A DNA stretch of 47,013 nt from Candidatus Zhuqueibacterota bacterium (GCA_016928775.1 JAFGKD010000028.1:1-47013); one strand, 5' to 3'. Numbered from the stretch's first letter, positions 8,829 to 18,175 are shown. The notes: a model not told the origin generated them from the letters alone. Translations and numbers: made by a program.

Positions 8829-9006
8829 TCTTTTTGACTTTTTAAGAAGGCCATTAATAGTTTAGCAGTTTGAATGCTTTATAAATAAAGTCGCCTCTGC
8901 GACACAAGCTGTTGCAGAACAGAAGAACATAACTGCGTGAAATGCGGAATTTCTCCCGAATCTGCAAAAGCCTTGAAAACAGGATAGAACGTATCAGGAC
9001 AAGGGT

Positions 9007-10056
9007 ATGAAAAAGCCGGTGAAAATATTAGTCGTACTTTTGCTTTCTCTGCTGGCGGGATGTTGGATTTTCTATTTTTCCTGGTCGCACGCCTCCCCGG
9101 AAAAAAGTTGTCTTTCCTGTCATGAGTTGCAGACTGCTTATGATGACTGGACGATTTCCTCGCATCGAGACATCCGCTGCGAAAAGTGTCATGGTACTGC
9201 GCTGAGCTCGGGATGGCACAGTTTGAGCGAAAAAGCCGGAATGGTCTTTTCACATATCACACGCAAACATCATGAGGACATGTACTTGAACGAAGGACAG
9301 GTCCTGGACGTTATGCTGCGATGCCGGAACTGCCACGAAAATGAATATGCGGGCTGGGTGGAGAGCGGTCATTCGGCTACTTATATGGATATTTTTCTCA
9401 ATGAGAGACACAACAGCATCGAGCAGCCGTACGAGGATTGTCTGCGTTGCCATGGCATGTTTTTCGACGGCAGTATCGCAGACGTTGTTCAACCTTTGGA
9501 CACACAGGGACGCTGGTCTCTTGTCGATGAAGAACTGAATGATCGGCCGGTCATTCCCTGTCTGACCTGCCACCATATACACTCTCAGGGAATTGTCGCG
9601 CAGCGGCCGGATCACTCGGATCCGACAAAGATATCCTACCAGCGAGAACCCAGGTTGATCAAAGCATCCTTTTATGATCGCCGGGAAATATATCATTTTG
9701 CCGCTGAAGACTTGCCCATCCTGAGAGTTGTTGAAAAGAGTGGTCAGGAGATAATGAGCGCCGATGACGCGCGTCAACGACTTTGTGTTCAATGTCACGC
9801 CCCGAACGCTTTTCACCAGGCGGGCACCGGTGATGACCGGACACCGCGCGGGGTGCACGAAGGATTTGGCTGTCTGGCGTGCCATGAAACACATACGCAC
9901 GACACCCGGCAATCGTGCGGGCAATGCCATCCCATTTTGTCAAATTGCGGTCTCGATGTCAAAACCATGAACACCACTTTTTACAATCCGGATAGCCCAC
10001 ACAACATCCATTTTGTCACATGTCAGGATTGCCACACCGAGGGTGTTCCGAGATAG
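9007..10056 (+). CDS. Nine-haem c-type cytochrome
   Basis: The 349-residue protein contains nine CXXCH haem-binding motifs in order: CLSCH, CEKCH, CRNCH, CLRCH, CLTCH, CVQCH, CLACH, CGQCH and CQDCH. Extra histidines (HHIH, HETHTH) can supply distal ligands. The N-terminus is a basic, hydrophobic leader that could act as a membrane anchor like NapC/NirT; it also contains LLAGC, a perfect lipobox at Cys19, so a lipoprotein is possible. The first pair (CLSCHELQ ... HRDIRCEKCH) is NapC/NrfH-like. Ribosome-binding site AAGGG. It follows the GMC dehydrogenase by 178 bases on the same strand and is probably its electron acceptor, replacing the usual three-haem subunit, but that link is inferred from position only. 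Confidence 0.87.
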   Translation: MKKPVKILVVLLLSLLAGCWIFYFSWSHASPEKSCLSCHELQTAYDDWTISSHRDIRCEKCHGTALSSGWHSLSEKAGMVFSHITRKHHEDMYLNEGQVLDVMLRCRNCHENEYAGWVESGHSATYMDIFLNERHNSIEQPYEDCLRCHGMFFDGSIADVVQPLDTQGRWSLVDEELNDRPVIPCLTCHHIHSQGIVAQRPDHSDPTKISYQREPRLIKASFYDRREIYHFAAEDLPILRVVEKSGQEIMSADDARQRLCVQCHAPNAFHQAGTGDDRTPRGVHEGFGCLACHETHTHDTRQSCGQCHPILSNCGLDVKTMNTTFYNPDSPHNIHFVTCQDCHTEGVPR

Positions 10057-10068
10057 GAACCCTTTTTT

Positions 10069-11478
10069 TCAGGCTTTGAGCAGACGGAACAGGGGGTCTT
10101 TCATCTTTTGCGGAATGTTTTTTTGTGCAAAGCGAAACATCCAATAAGCAAAACCAAACAGGATGTCATAAACAGTCTTGTTTTTCCCGATTTTGAATCG
10201 CGCGAATATTTTAAACAGCGGCAAAAAACGCGGAAAATAGACCGCCGGCCGGAACAAGCGATACCAGTATTCTATCTTTTTTTTGCTCAGGTTCGGTAAA
10301 TCAATTGTGGAAACAGGTTGAAAATAGGACTCGATCGTGACATTCCGAATATAACCTTCACGAATACACTGATTATGGAGTTCGGTTCCCGGGTAAGGCC
10401 GGAAAATGCTGACGTGCATTTTATCGGGTTTTATTTGCCGATTGAGCGCAATCGTTTCTTTTATCGTCTCTTCAGTTTCGCCGGGGATACCGATCATATT
10501 GTAGGCAAAGGTTTTGATACCGGCGCGGTGAAGAATTTGAAATGATTGGACGATCTGTTCGTTACTCATCTTTCGCTGCATCACCGAGCGGCGCAATTCC
10601 TCATTGCCTTGCTCAACCCCGATGCGCACTTCCTGGCATCCCGCATCCGCCAACAGAGAGGCTAACTTTTCATCAGCCCGATCCGCTCGCAGGTTACAAA
10701 CAAACGGCAGACCTATTTCATTTTTATAGCGTTGACAAAATTCTTCAAGCCAACTCATCTTTAGCGCGAAAGTGTCATCCTGAAAACAAATGGACTCGAT
10801 GCCTTCATAATTCGTCAGCACTTCTTTTATTTCGGCCAACACATTCGGCACGCTGCGCAGGCGCACATAGCGGCCCGGAGCAATATTGATGAGCTGATTA
10901 TTTATGCAGTAGGTGCAGCGATACGGGCACCCCCGACCAACCATAAAATCCGCGCGATGATCCTGATTCAGAGCGTTTTGATAATTGAACAGTTGCCGAT
11001 CCGGAAAAGGCAGATCGTCCAGATTTTCAATGAGCGGAACCATCGCATTTTTCACCACCCGGCCCTCTACCTTGCGAACCAGATTACCAATTTTATCCAG
11101 ATGCGCACCGTTGACGATATCCAAAAGGGCGTGCTCACCCTCGCCGATGCAGAGACAATCAAAATAGTCCACCACATCGTCGGGCGCCATGGTCGGATGT
11201 ACGCCGCCGGCAATGGAGAAAATCTTGTGTTTTGTCAGATAGTGCGCATAGTGCCTGGCAAGCTGTGCATGATCCGATGTAAAAGAATAGGCTAAAATAT
11301 CCGGTTTGAACCGATCAACAACCTTGTCAATCTCATGGCGATGAAAGTGTGATGTTTGATAGAGTTCCGTATCATGGCCAGCCTTTTTCAGACACGCTGA
11401 CAATTGCGCAATGCCGTGATGAAAATCAATAAAGGTAAATTTATTCGATGCGGTCGGGAAAATAAAAAGCACATTCAT
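10069..11478 (-). CDS. B12-binding domain radical SAM protein
   Basis: The 469-residue protein has an N-terminal cobalamin-binding Rossmann domain (MNVLFIFPTASNKFTFIDF, then PDILAYSFTSDHAQLA) and a radical SAM core with the [4Fe-4S] motif GCPYRCTYCINNQL (CxxxCxxC). The core continues with LLADAGCQEVRIGVEQGNEELRR, AYNMIGIPGETEE and KPDKMHVSIFRPYPGTEL. This is the layout of the BchE/P-methylase-like group of anaerobic or lipid-tailoring enzymes; the actual reaction cannot be read from sequence. The ORF opens at 11547, but the domain begins at the ATG at 11478, preceded by a weak AAAGAAA. It faces the cytochrome gene tail to tail, with only 12 bases between the stops. Confidence 0.85.
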   Translation of the reverse strand: MNVLFIFPTASNKFTFIDFHHGIAQLSACLKKAGHDTELYQTSHFHRHEIDKVVDRFKPDILAYSFTSDHAQLARHYAHYLTKHKIFSIAGGVHPTMAPDDVVDYFDCLCIGEGEHALLDIVNGAHLDKIGNLVRKVEGRVVKNAMVPLIENLDDLPFPDRQLFNYQNALNQDHRADFMVGRGCPYRCTYCINNQLINIAPGRYVRLRSVPNVLAEIKEVLTNYEGIESICFQDDTFALKMSWLEEFCQRYKNEIGLPFVCNLRADRADEKLASLLADAGCQEVRIGVEQGNEELRRSVMQRKMSNEQIVQSFQILHRAGIKTFAYNMIGIPGETEETIKETIALNRQIKPDKMHVSIFRPYPGTELHNQCIREGYIRNVTIESYFQPVSTIDLPNLSKKKIEYWYRLFRPAVYFPRFLPLFKIFARFKIGKNKTVYDILFGFAYWMFRFAQKNIPQKMKDPLFRLLKA

Positions 11479-11681
11479 ATTTTTTCTTTGGTTGAAATGA
11501 TAAAACATCAAACCCCGATAAACATGTTTCAAAGCTGTAGCGAACACGGGGGCTTTAGCGGATTATAGTGCGTGTGCCTGACTCTTTTCCTGCACACTAT
11601 TATATTGACAACGTGCCAATTTTGCGGTGATTAGGCATCTAAAAAATCATTTTATACGCTGCGCGCAGTTCTTTCATATTT

Positions 11682-14177
11682 CTAAAGAATCGACATCGGA
11701 TCCACATCAATCACAATCTGTACTTTGGTTGCACGGTGTTTTTTTCGAAATTGTGCCAACGCGTTGTGCAGAATATTTTTCATCTCTCGTCCGCCAGCAT
11801 CATTTTGTTTGTCGCTCATCAGCAAGATTTGCCAGCGATAATTGCTTTGTATTTTGGACAATTGTGCCGGCGTAGGACCCAGCATCCGATAGGATAAACT
11901 TTGGGGGATAAAGCCGGCGATTTGTCGGGCGACGGTCTCCACGCGCTTCTCATCCGGGCCCTTGAACAGAACATTAATAAGTCGACTGTAAGGTGGATAC
12001 ATCAATCCCTTGCGATCAAAGAGTTCAGCCTTGAAAAAGTTGTTATAGTCGTGTTTTTTTGCGTATTGCAGACTGTAATGTTCCGGCGTGAACGTTTGGA
12101 TGATCACCTCTCCAAGTTTATCTTTACGACCCGCGCGCCCGGCCACTTGCGTGAGCAATTGAAAAGTACGTTCGGCGGATCGAAAATCCGGCAGCAACAG
12201 CTCGGTATCTGCATTGATCACCCCAACCAGCGTCACATTGGGGAAATCCAGACCTTTTGCCACCATTTGGGTGCCTAACAAGATTTGATACTCACCGCTA
12301 CCGAATTTACCCAGCACCCGATCGTGCGCCATGCGACCTTTGGTCGTATCCGTATCCATGCGCACTGCCTTGATGCCCGGGAAGAGAAGATTCAATTCTT
12401 CCTCAACCCGTTGCGTGCCAATACCGCGCAGCATCACGTCGCGGCCGGCGCATTCCGGACAAACATCCGGGGCGCGTCGATTATAGCCGCAATAGTGACA
12501 TTTGAGGAGGCGGCCTCGGATATGAAAAGTGAGCGAGATATCACAATTCTCGCATTTGGCAAGATAACCGCAATCGCGACATTTAAACATGGTTGCAAAT
12601 CCGCGGCGATTGAGAAAAAGAATGATCTGTTCAGCTCGGCTCAATTTTTCATCGATCTTTTCCCGCAAACGACGCGAAAAAATGATCGGATCGACGCGCC
12701 CGATGATTTTGGGCTCACGCTTCATATCAACAATTTCCACATTGGGCATGGGAACATCATCGATACGATTCGGCATGGTGAGCAGCTTGTACTTTTCTAT
12801 GTGCGCGTTAAAGAACGATTCAATTGCCGGCGTGGCTGATCCGAGCACAACAACGGCTTTTTCAAAATGTCCGCGCACAACAGCGATATCCCGACCATTA
12901 TAGCGCGGCGTCAAATCCGATTGTTTATAAGAGTGCTCGTGCTCCTCATCCACGATGATGAGTCCAATATTTTTCAAGGGCGAAAAAATCGCTGAACGCG
13001 GCCCGATGACGATCTTGTGCTTGCCCTCCCAGGTTTTGCGCCACGAATCATAGCGTTCCCCCGGCGACATACGGCTGTGAAACACCGCCACTTTATCGCC
13101 AAAATGCGCGCGAAAACGTCGCACCGTTTGCGGCGTCAAAGCGATTTCCGGTACCAGCGCAATGGCCGTTTTCCCCTTGGCCAATGTATGATAAATCGCC
13201 TCGATATAAACCTGGGTTTTGCCACTCCCGGTGACACCGTGCAACAAAAATGTCTCGGAGTTATTTGAATCCAGCGCCTTCACAATGGCTGCAAGCGAAC
13301 GCGCCTGGTCCTGGTTGAGAATCAGCTTTGGTGGCGGAGCGATGGGCACGTCGCCGTAATATTCGCGCAGCACCTCTCGTCTCTCCTGGCGAATATAGTC
13401 ACGTTCTATCAAGACATTGATCACCGAGCCTGTCACGCCAGCGTGCCGACAGACTTCTGCGCGCGTGATGAGAGAATCAACCGAAGACAATAAAAGCGAT
13501 AAAACCTCCGCCTGTTTGGGTGCTTTTGGTTGCAGATCATGAATGAGCTGACCGATATCATCGTGCGAAAGCTTTTCAGAAAGCTGGAGCACATTCTCAT
13601 ATTTTGGCCTGACTTTCGCTTCCGGCAATTCCAGCTCGATTCGCACATAACGTTTATCACGCAATTGTTTGAGCGGCCCATAGACATTGACGCCCATAGC
13701 GCGTATAAGCTTGCTCATCCGCATGGGATTTTCCGCCCCAACGCGCCGCACGATATCCGCCTGCCGCGGGGCGCGGGTTTCTATAAACTCTGCCAATCCC
13801 TCCGGATCATGATGCAGCAAGCGCACAACCCGCTCGGAATCAATATGGATACCGGCCGGCAGTGCCGCTTTCAACACTTCACCCCAACCGCAGATATAGT
13901 ATTCAGCTAACCAGCGCGCCAATTCCAAAACCTGCGGTGTGAACAGCGGCACCGGGTCCAACACTTCTTCAATTTCACGAAGTTTTGTTATCTCCGTGCT
14001 TCCGGATCGGCTGACCACAAATCCGGTCGTTCGTCGCGCGCCAAATGGACAAAGAACTCGCACACCCGGAAGAACATCATCAGCGAAACGCTCTGGCACT
14101 TTGTAAGTGAATGAATGTGCTACCGGCAGCGGGAATACCACCTGGGCAAAGGGGTGTTTCATTGCTACATCTTTCAT
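11682..14177 (-). CDS. priA: Primosomal protein N' (replication restart helicase PriA)
   Basis: The 831-residue protein is PriA, the 3'-5' helicase that reloads the replisome at stalled forks. The N-terminal DNA-binding region is present (FAQVVFPLPVAHSFTYKVPE). The helicase core shows Walker A GVTGSGKTQVYIEA, IVIGPRSAIFSPL and the DEEH box (IIVDEEHEHSYKQ). The zinc-binding insert shows CRDCGYLAKCENC and CHYCGYNRRAPDVCPEC, eight cysteines in all. Later helicase motifs are GTQMVAKGLDFPNVTLVG and QVAGRAGR. The length is normal for the FCB group. An alternative start at 14162 (MKHPFAQ) is equally plausible because neither ATG has a strong ribosome-binding site. It is divergent from the DNA glycosylase, with 43 bases between them. 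Confidence 0.96.
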   Translation of the reverse strand: MKDVAMKHPFAQVVFPLPVAHSFTYKVPERFADDVLPGVRVLCPFGARRTTGFVVSRSGSTEITKLREIEEVLDPVPLFTPQVLELARWLAEYYICGWGEVLKAALPAGIHIDSERVVRLLHHDPEGLAEFIETRAPRQADIVRRVGAENPMRMSKLIRAMGVNVYGPLKQLRDKRYVRIELELPEAKVRPKYENVLQLSEKLSHDDIGQLIHDLQPKAPKQAEVLSLLLSSVDSLITRAEVCRHAGVTGSVINVLIERDYIRQERREVLREYYGDVPIAPPPKLILNQDQARSLAAIVKALDSNNSETFLLHGVTGSGKTQVYIEAIYHTLAKGKTAIALVPEIALTPQTVRRFRAHFGDKVAVFHSRMSPGERYDSWRKTWEGKHKIVIGPRSAIFSPLKNIGLIIVDEEHEHSYKQSDLTPRYNGRDIAVVRGHFEKAVVVLGSATPAIESFFNAHIEKYKLLTMPNRIDDVPMPNVEIVDMKREPKIIGRVDPIIFSRRLREKIDEKLSRAEQIILFLNRRGFATMFKCRDCGYLAKCENCDISLTFHIRGRLLKCHYCGYNRRAPDVCPECAGRDVMLRGIGTQRVEEELNLLFPGIKAVRMDTDTTKGRMAHDRVLGKFGSGEYQILLGTQMVAKGLDFPNVTLVGVINADTELLLPDFRSAERTFQLLTQVAGRAGRKDKLGEVIIQTFTPEHYSLQYAKKHDYNNFFKAELFDRKGLMYPPYSRLINVLFKGPDEKRVETVARQIAGFIPQSLSYRMLGPTPAQLSKIQSNYRWQILLMSDKQNDAGGREMKNILHNALAQFRKKHRATKVQIVIDVDPMSIL

Positions 14178-14220
14178 TGTTCAAAAATAGGAAAATTTCC
14201 TTTTTATTAAAAGGATAATC

Positions 14221-15117
14221 ATGAACTTTACTCTCGAGATCCCAAAGCCCTTTAACTTTGAAGGCACCCTCAAATCGCACGGCTGGTTTCAACTGCCGCC
14301 CTTTTATTGGGATTCGGAACAACATGTTCTCAACTGGGTCATGTGCCTGCGCGACAGGATTTCGCTCGTTTGCATTGCATCAGCGGATGAAACAGATAAA
14401 ACCAGCCGGATTCGCTTGTCCGGCGAATTCGAGGAGGATGTAAAAGAAGAGATAGAGCAAAAGTTTCGCTACGTTTTTAATCTCGACCTGGATTTAGCCG
14501 ACTATTATCAACTTTGTGCAAACGATGAGAGTCTTGTCAAAGTGCCGGAGCGCGGCATTGGTCGTTTGATGCGCGCCGAATCCCTGTGGGAAGACCTCTT
14601 TAAAAGCATCTGCGGCACCAATGTACAATGGAAGCAGGCAGTCAAAATGATTCACAATATCGCGACAATTGGCGACGCTGTTGCCGATACAGATTTTCAC
14701 CGGTTTCCCACAGCCGAACAAATTTTGTCCGCCGGGGATCCTTTTCTCAAGGAAACAGGACGCGTTGGCTATCGAAGTCCCTATCTGCTCGATTTGGCCG
14801 AAAGATTTGTCGCTGGAGAAGCCAAAGCGACTCACGTTGAGGGAGGTAAATTGGCGGCCGGTGAGATGAAGACCTATTTTCTCGGATTTAAGGGCATTGG
14901 TCCAACCACGGCGCGCTATTTGATGGCACTTTACGGGCACTATGAGGAGATGGCGATCGACAGTCTGGTGGTCAACTATATGAAACAACATCATTTTAAT
15001 GGCGTGACACCGACGCCTCAACAAATTGTCAACCATTATGCGCGATTCGGACGCTGGTCTTATCTCGCTTACTGGATGGAATTTATCGTCAATGAAGGAT
15101 GGTCACCTGATGCCTGA
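14221..15117 (+). CDS. HhH-GPD family DNA glycosylase (AlkA/OGG-like)
   Basis: The 298-residue protein has the helix-hairpin-helix and Gly/Pro/Asp signature of base-excision glycosylases: YFLGFKGIGPTTARYLMALYG, then the catalytic Asp in MAIDSL. The position that holds the lyase Lys in OGG1 (VGTKVAD) is Thr here (IGPTTAR), so it is probably monofunctional, as in AlkA. The N-terminal beta domain (residues 1-110) and WEDLFKSICGTNVQW fit the AlkA/OGG1 fold. A good AAAGGA lies before the start. It heads a three-gene operon: its stop overlaps the next start by 8 bases. It probably removes alkylated or oxidised bases; the exact lesion is unknown. Confidence 0.85.
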   Translation: MNFTLEIPKPFNFEGTLKSHGWFQLPPFYWDSEQHVLNWVMCLRDRISLVCIASADETDKTSRIRLSGEFEEDVKEEIEQKFRYVFNLDLDLADYYQLCANDESLVKVPERGIGRLMRAESLWEDLFKSICGTNVQWKQAVKMIHNIATIGDAVADTDFHRFPTAEQILSAGDPFLKETGRVGYRSPYLLDLAERFVAGEAKATHVEGGKLAAGEMKTYFLGFKGIGPTTARYLMALYGHYEEMAIDSLVVNYMKQHHFNGVTPTPQQIVNHYARFGRWSYLAYWMEFIVNEGWSPDA

Positions 15118-15652
15118 AAAGAGCACTCTGCTTGATCTCATTGAACAACATCTCAAAAGACATCAATGTCTCGGCATTCAAGATGTTTACAAAATGTTAT
15201 ATCAGGGTGTATGTGGCGCAGAGCACCTGCTCGTAAATACTGAGCACGCCAGGAAATCTCTTGTTGAAGAATGGCATCGTGTGCAAGCCGATACATCAGG
15301 AATATTAACAGAATCCGTGTCGCTTGATGGACGAATCGTGCGTGTTAATCTTCGCCGCTGCAAGGCAGAAGGATATGTTGTGGATAACGTGTGGCTGGCT
15401 TTGTACCGTTCCACTGCACAGGTCAATGCCGACAAGGTTCTTTTTGACAACGTTTGGCTGCAGTTTGTTCAGCTTTGTCAAGCAGGAGCTTTGCCCTTTG
15501 ATTTTACCCAGGCCACACAGTTTGGCATGCAGGCCAAAGCAGCCAATTGGCCGGTGAAACATCATTCTGCGGCCTATCGAGAGGCCAATAGACCGGCCTA
15601 TCGGGTTGTGTTGCGAAGAATTTTTAAAGAGATTGTAGATGAAAAAAGATGA
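15110..15652 (+). CDS. Conserved-looking cytoplasmic protein of unknown function
   Basis: The 180-residue protein begins MPEKSTLLDLIEQHLKRHQ and continues DVYKMLYQGVCGAEHLL. It has no signal peptide, membrane segment or recognisable catalytic motif. I have seen similar 'DVYKLxYQGxxGxxHxL' starts in uncharacterised bacterial proteins but cannot name a function. The ORF opens at 15026, yet the start at 15110 is chosen because an AAGGAT box precedes it and because everything upstream lies inside the glycosylase gene. It overlaps the glycosylase stop by 8 bases and the following fRMsr start by 14, so the three genes are translated as one unit. That context hints at damage repair but does not prove it. 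Confidence 0.75.
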   Translation: MPEKSTLLDLIEQHLKRHQCLGIQDVYKMLYQGVCGAEHLLVNTEHARKSLVEEWHRVQADTSGILTESVSLDGRIVRVNLRRCKAEGYVVDNVWLALYRSTAQVNADKVLFDNVWLQFVQLCQAGALPFDFTQATQFGMQAKAANWPVKHHSAAYREANRPAYRVVLRRIFKEIVDEKR

Positions 15653-16100
15653 ATCATACAAGTGGGCTGCGAAGCGTGTTCGCGCCCAGGTGTTGCGCCA
15701 TGTGGATGTGACAGCAACGCTTGCCAATTCGGCTGCCATTCTGAAAGAATATTTTCCGAATTTTTTCTGGGTGGGATTTTATTTTTTTCGGCATGACCAT
15801 CTGCTCCTCGGACCATTTCAGGGACCAGCGGCCTGCGTCACGCTGACTCTTGACAAGGGTGTTTGTGCAACATCGGTGCGTCGGAAATCAACTGTCATTG
15901 TGCCCGATGTTCACGAATTCCCCGGGCATGTCGCTTGTGATTCGCGCTCAAACTCGGAAATCGTGACACCCCTGTTTGACCCTACTGGCGCCGTACGCGC
16001 TGTACTTGATGTGGATTCGGAAAAAAAAGGTGATTTTGATCAAGACGATGCAGTCGGTCTGGAAGCCATAGCAGAGCTTTTGCGAGATATATGGTCATAA
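15639..16100 (+). CDS. msrC: Free methionine-(R)-sulfoxide reductase (GAF-domain fRMsr)
   Basis: The 153-residue single GAF-domain protein matches fRMsr (E. coli YebR/MsrC), which reduces free Met-R-sulfoxide using thioredoxin. The family's diagnostic blocks are all present: ANSAAILKEYFPNFFWVGFYF, LLLGPFQGPAACV, DKGVCATSV, VPDVHEFPGHVACDSRSNSE and VLDVDSE. The three conserved cysteines equivalent to E. coli Cys84, Cys94 and Cys118 sit in AACV, GVCA and VACD, so the catalytic and resolving set is complete. Ribosome-binding site AAAGAGA. It ends the glycosylase operon, consistent with an oxidative-damage role for that unit. Confidence 0.93.
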   Translation: MKKDESYKWAAKRVRAQVLRHVDVTATLANSAAILKEYFPNFFWVGFYFFRHDHLLLGPFQGPAACVTLTLDKGVCATSVRRKSTVIVPDVHEFPGHVACDSRSNSEIVTPLFDPTGAVRAVLDVDSEKKGDFDQDDAVGLEAIAELLRDIWS

Positions 16101-16152
16101 AAGTTGAGAATTCGATCTGTACTAAAAGGCAAAAAAACTTTTTGAAAATTAT

Positions 16153-16236
16153 GAGCCACGGATATTCACGGCGCAGCCAAAGGCCGCAACCCAAATGGTC
16201 CGCGGATTACTTGGAGCGGCTTTCAGCCGCAGCCAA
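16153..16236 (+). repeat. Dispersed composite repeat with two GGCC-type hairpins (copy 2)
   Basis: Same order of elements as 111-195 but in the opposite orientation: GAGCCACGGATATTCACG, AGCCAAAGGCCGCAACC, AATGGTCCGCGGATTACTTGG, then AGCGGCTTTCAGCCGCAGCC. Copies 1 and 2 differ mostly in the stem sequences, while the central ATGGTCCGCGGATTACTTGG is conserved. It lies just downstream of the fRMsr operon. No ORF is supported. Confidence 0.75.
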
Positions 16237-16237
16237 A

Positions 16238-16374
16238 TTTTAAGCCACTGATGCACACGGATGAGCACGGATTTTTCGGCTTTGCTTCGAGAAAGTTTTG
16301 GGACTGGAGGTTAAAAGAGATTAAAATGAATGATATGATCTGTGTTTCATCCGTGAAAATCCGTGGCTTTTAAA
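16238..16374. repeat. Inverted ACGGATGA repeat arms around a short spacer
   Basis: The left arm (16238-16276) reads AAGCCACTGATGCACACGG and continues with ATGAGCACGGATTTTT. The reverse complement of the right arm (16337-16374) reads AAGCCACGGATTTTCACGG and continues with ATGAAACACAGATC. The two arms match at most positions with one small gap, so the 137-base block could fold as a long imperfect hairpin. It directly adjoins the composite repeat at 16153-16236 and ends 54 bases before the beta-propeller gene start, so it would lie in or near that gene's promoter. Confidence 0.65.
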
Positions 16375-16428
16375 CTTGCTAAAAAAACACGATGTTGCAG
16401 ATTTGTAGTACGGCAAAGGAGGGGTATC

Positions 16429-18150
16429 ATGCGACAAAAACGGCACCTGCTGGTGAGCCCATGTCCGCAGTTCTTTTGCGGTTTATTTTTCCTGTCAGCC
16501 TGGCACATCCTTGGGCAACAAGTCGGCACGCCCGTTCTTGAATGGGAGAGACATTACCCGGCCAATGATACAACCGGCACCTATAGTGCGAGCGCTTTGG
16601 TCGTTGATGAATCCGGCACTGTTTATGTCACGGGGCAAGAAAAACCGGATTATTTCAGGTCGGAGATTGTCACGATCAAATACAATGCTGAAGGAGACGT
16701 CATCTGGACTGCCCGCTATGATCGTGATGCTGAATTGCGCGACCTGGCAACCGGGATCGCCCTGGATGAACTGGGCAATGTCTATGTGGTGGGCAGCACA
16801 GAAAATTTTTTCGAGTCTTTTGACCTGCTGACGATCAAATATAACCCTGCTGGTGAAGAAGAATGGGTTCAAATACTTGATACCAATCTGGATGATACAG
16901 CAGTTGATATGGCGATTGATCCCAACGGCTCCCTCATCGTCGTTGGCACGAGATGGGATCGTTTTATGCCGCCGTTTTATGCGAGTTATATAACCGTAAA
17001 ATATGACTTCCAGGGCAACGAATTATGGCAGGATTTGTTTGATTCAGCCGGCGCCGGTTTATTGCACGCCAAAGCACTTGCCCTTGATCATTTGGGCAAT
17101 ATCTATGTTCTGGGCACAAGCTGGCGCGATCTGTACGAAAATTTTAATATTGTCACGGTCAAATATACGCCGGACGGCACGGTCCAGGGATATGTCGTTT
17201 ATGATGGACCGTATGATGAGAGAGCCGGGAATTATTTTTTTTCCTTTGATGAAGCCCAGGATATAGCGGTGGATGCGCAGCGCAATGTTTATGTCTGCGG
17301 ATCAAGTCAATATGAACAAGACTCGCTTGTTGTCACGGCTGCAGCCATCATCAAATATGATCAGGCTGGGAGTGAAAAATGGCGAAAACTCTACAATTAT
17401 AGCGCTAACAGCGCTGATGCAGCGAAGGTGATACAAATCGACAGTGCCGGCACTATATATGTCAGTGGTTCAACCTATGGATCCGGAAAAACAACAGATT
17501 TCCTCACTTTAAAATTGGACAGCCGCGGCAATTTGTTATGGTCAACCGTTTATCAAACAGACGATTACGCCGGTGTTTTGAAGAGTGAGCTTGATGTTTC
17601 GGGTTATCTCTATGTCAGCGGTTCTCCCGGCAGCTATTATAAGGAAAATGTCGGTTGTACAACGATCAAATATGATATCAGGGATGGCACTCCCGTATGG
17701 TCTCATCGTTACAAGGGCCTGGGCGAGGCGAACCTGGCCGACCTGGCGATCGATCAACAAAACCATATCTACATCACCGGCAGAAGCTTTGGCGAGAACT
17801 GGAGCACTTTTTCAACTGTTAAATACAGTCAAAATGGCAGCAGGATTGATCGAAAAAATGCAGCAAAATCGTCTTCATTTGTTCTCAGACAAAACGTACC
17901 CAATCCATTTAATCCCGAGACGCAGATCACGTTTGTCTTGCCGGAACAAAGTTATGTTACCGTTGACATTTACAACGTGAACGGCAGATATGTTAAAACA
18001 GTGCTCGATGCGGAAATACCAGCCGGTTCACACACGCTTGTTTGGGATGGTCGGGATAGTGCTGGTCTCAGGTTGCCGAGCGGCATCTATGTGTACAGGC
18101 TGTGCACAAGCGAGTTTTCCGACGCGCGCAAGATGTTGCTGGTGAGATAA
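16429..18150 (+). CDS. Secreted SBBP-repeat beta-propeller protein with T9SS-type sorting domain
   Basis: The 573-residue protein has an atypical basic signal region (MRQKRHLLVSPCPQFFCGLFFLSAWHILG). About eight to nine repeats follow, each with a core such as ALDHLGNIYVLGTS plus a strand like LTIKYNPAGEEEWV; these are SBBP ('seven-bladed beta-propeller') repeats. The last 90 residues (SSFVLRQNVPNPFNPETQ, then DGRDSAGLRLPSGIYVYRL) are a textbook FlgD-like type IX sorting domain. A strong AAAGGAGGGG lies six bases before the ATG at 16429. The upstream in-frame codons from 16363 belong to the repeat. It is probably surface-displayed and binds or scaffolds something; no enzymatic residue is visible. 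Confidence 0.85.
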   Translation: MRQKRHLLVSPCPQFFCGLFFLSAWHILGQQVGTPVLEWERHYPANDTTGTYSASALVVDESGTVYVTGQEKPDYFRSEIVTIKYNAEGDVIWTARYDRDAELRDLATGIALDELGNVYVVGSTENFFESFDLLTIKYNPAGEEEWVQILDTNLDDTAVDMAIDPNGSLIVVGTRWDRFMPPFYASYITVKYDFQGNELWQDLFDSAGAGLLHAKALALDHLGNIYVLGTSWRDLYENFNIVTVKYTPDGTVQGYVVYDGPYDERAGNYFFSFDEAQDIAVDAQRNVYVCGSSQYEQDSLVVTAAAIIKYDQAGSEKWRKLYNYSANSADAAKVIQIDSAGTIYVSGSTYGSGKTTDFLTLKLDSRGNLLWSTVYQTDDYAGVLKSELDVSGYLYVSGSPGSYYKENVGCTTIKYDIRDGTPVWSHRYKGLGEANLADLAIDQQNHIYITGRSFGENWSTFSTVKYSQNGSRIDRKNAAKSSSFVLRQNVPNPFNPETQITFVLPEQSYVTVDIYNVNGRYVKTVLDAEIPAGSHTLVWDGRDSAGLRLPSGIYVYRLCTSEFSDARKMLLVR

Positions 18151-18175
18151 GGTTAGATTCAATCACTCCGGTAAC

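Noticed and set aside
9250..9930. 226-codon minus-strand frame opposite the cytochrome
   Set aside because: The plus-strand frame has nine haem motifs, so the opposite frame is a by-product.
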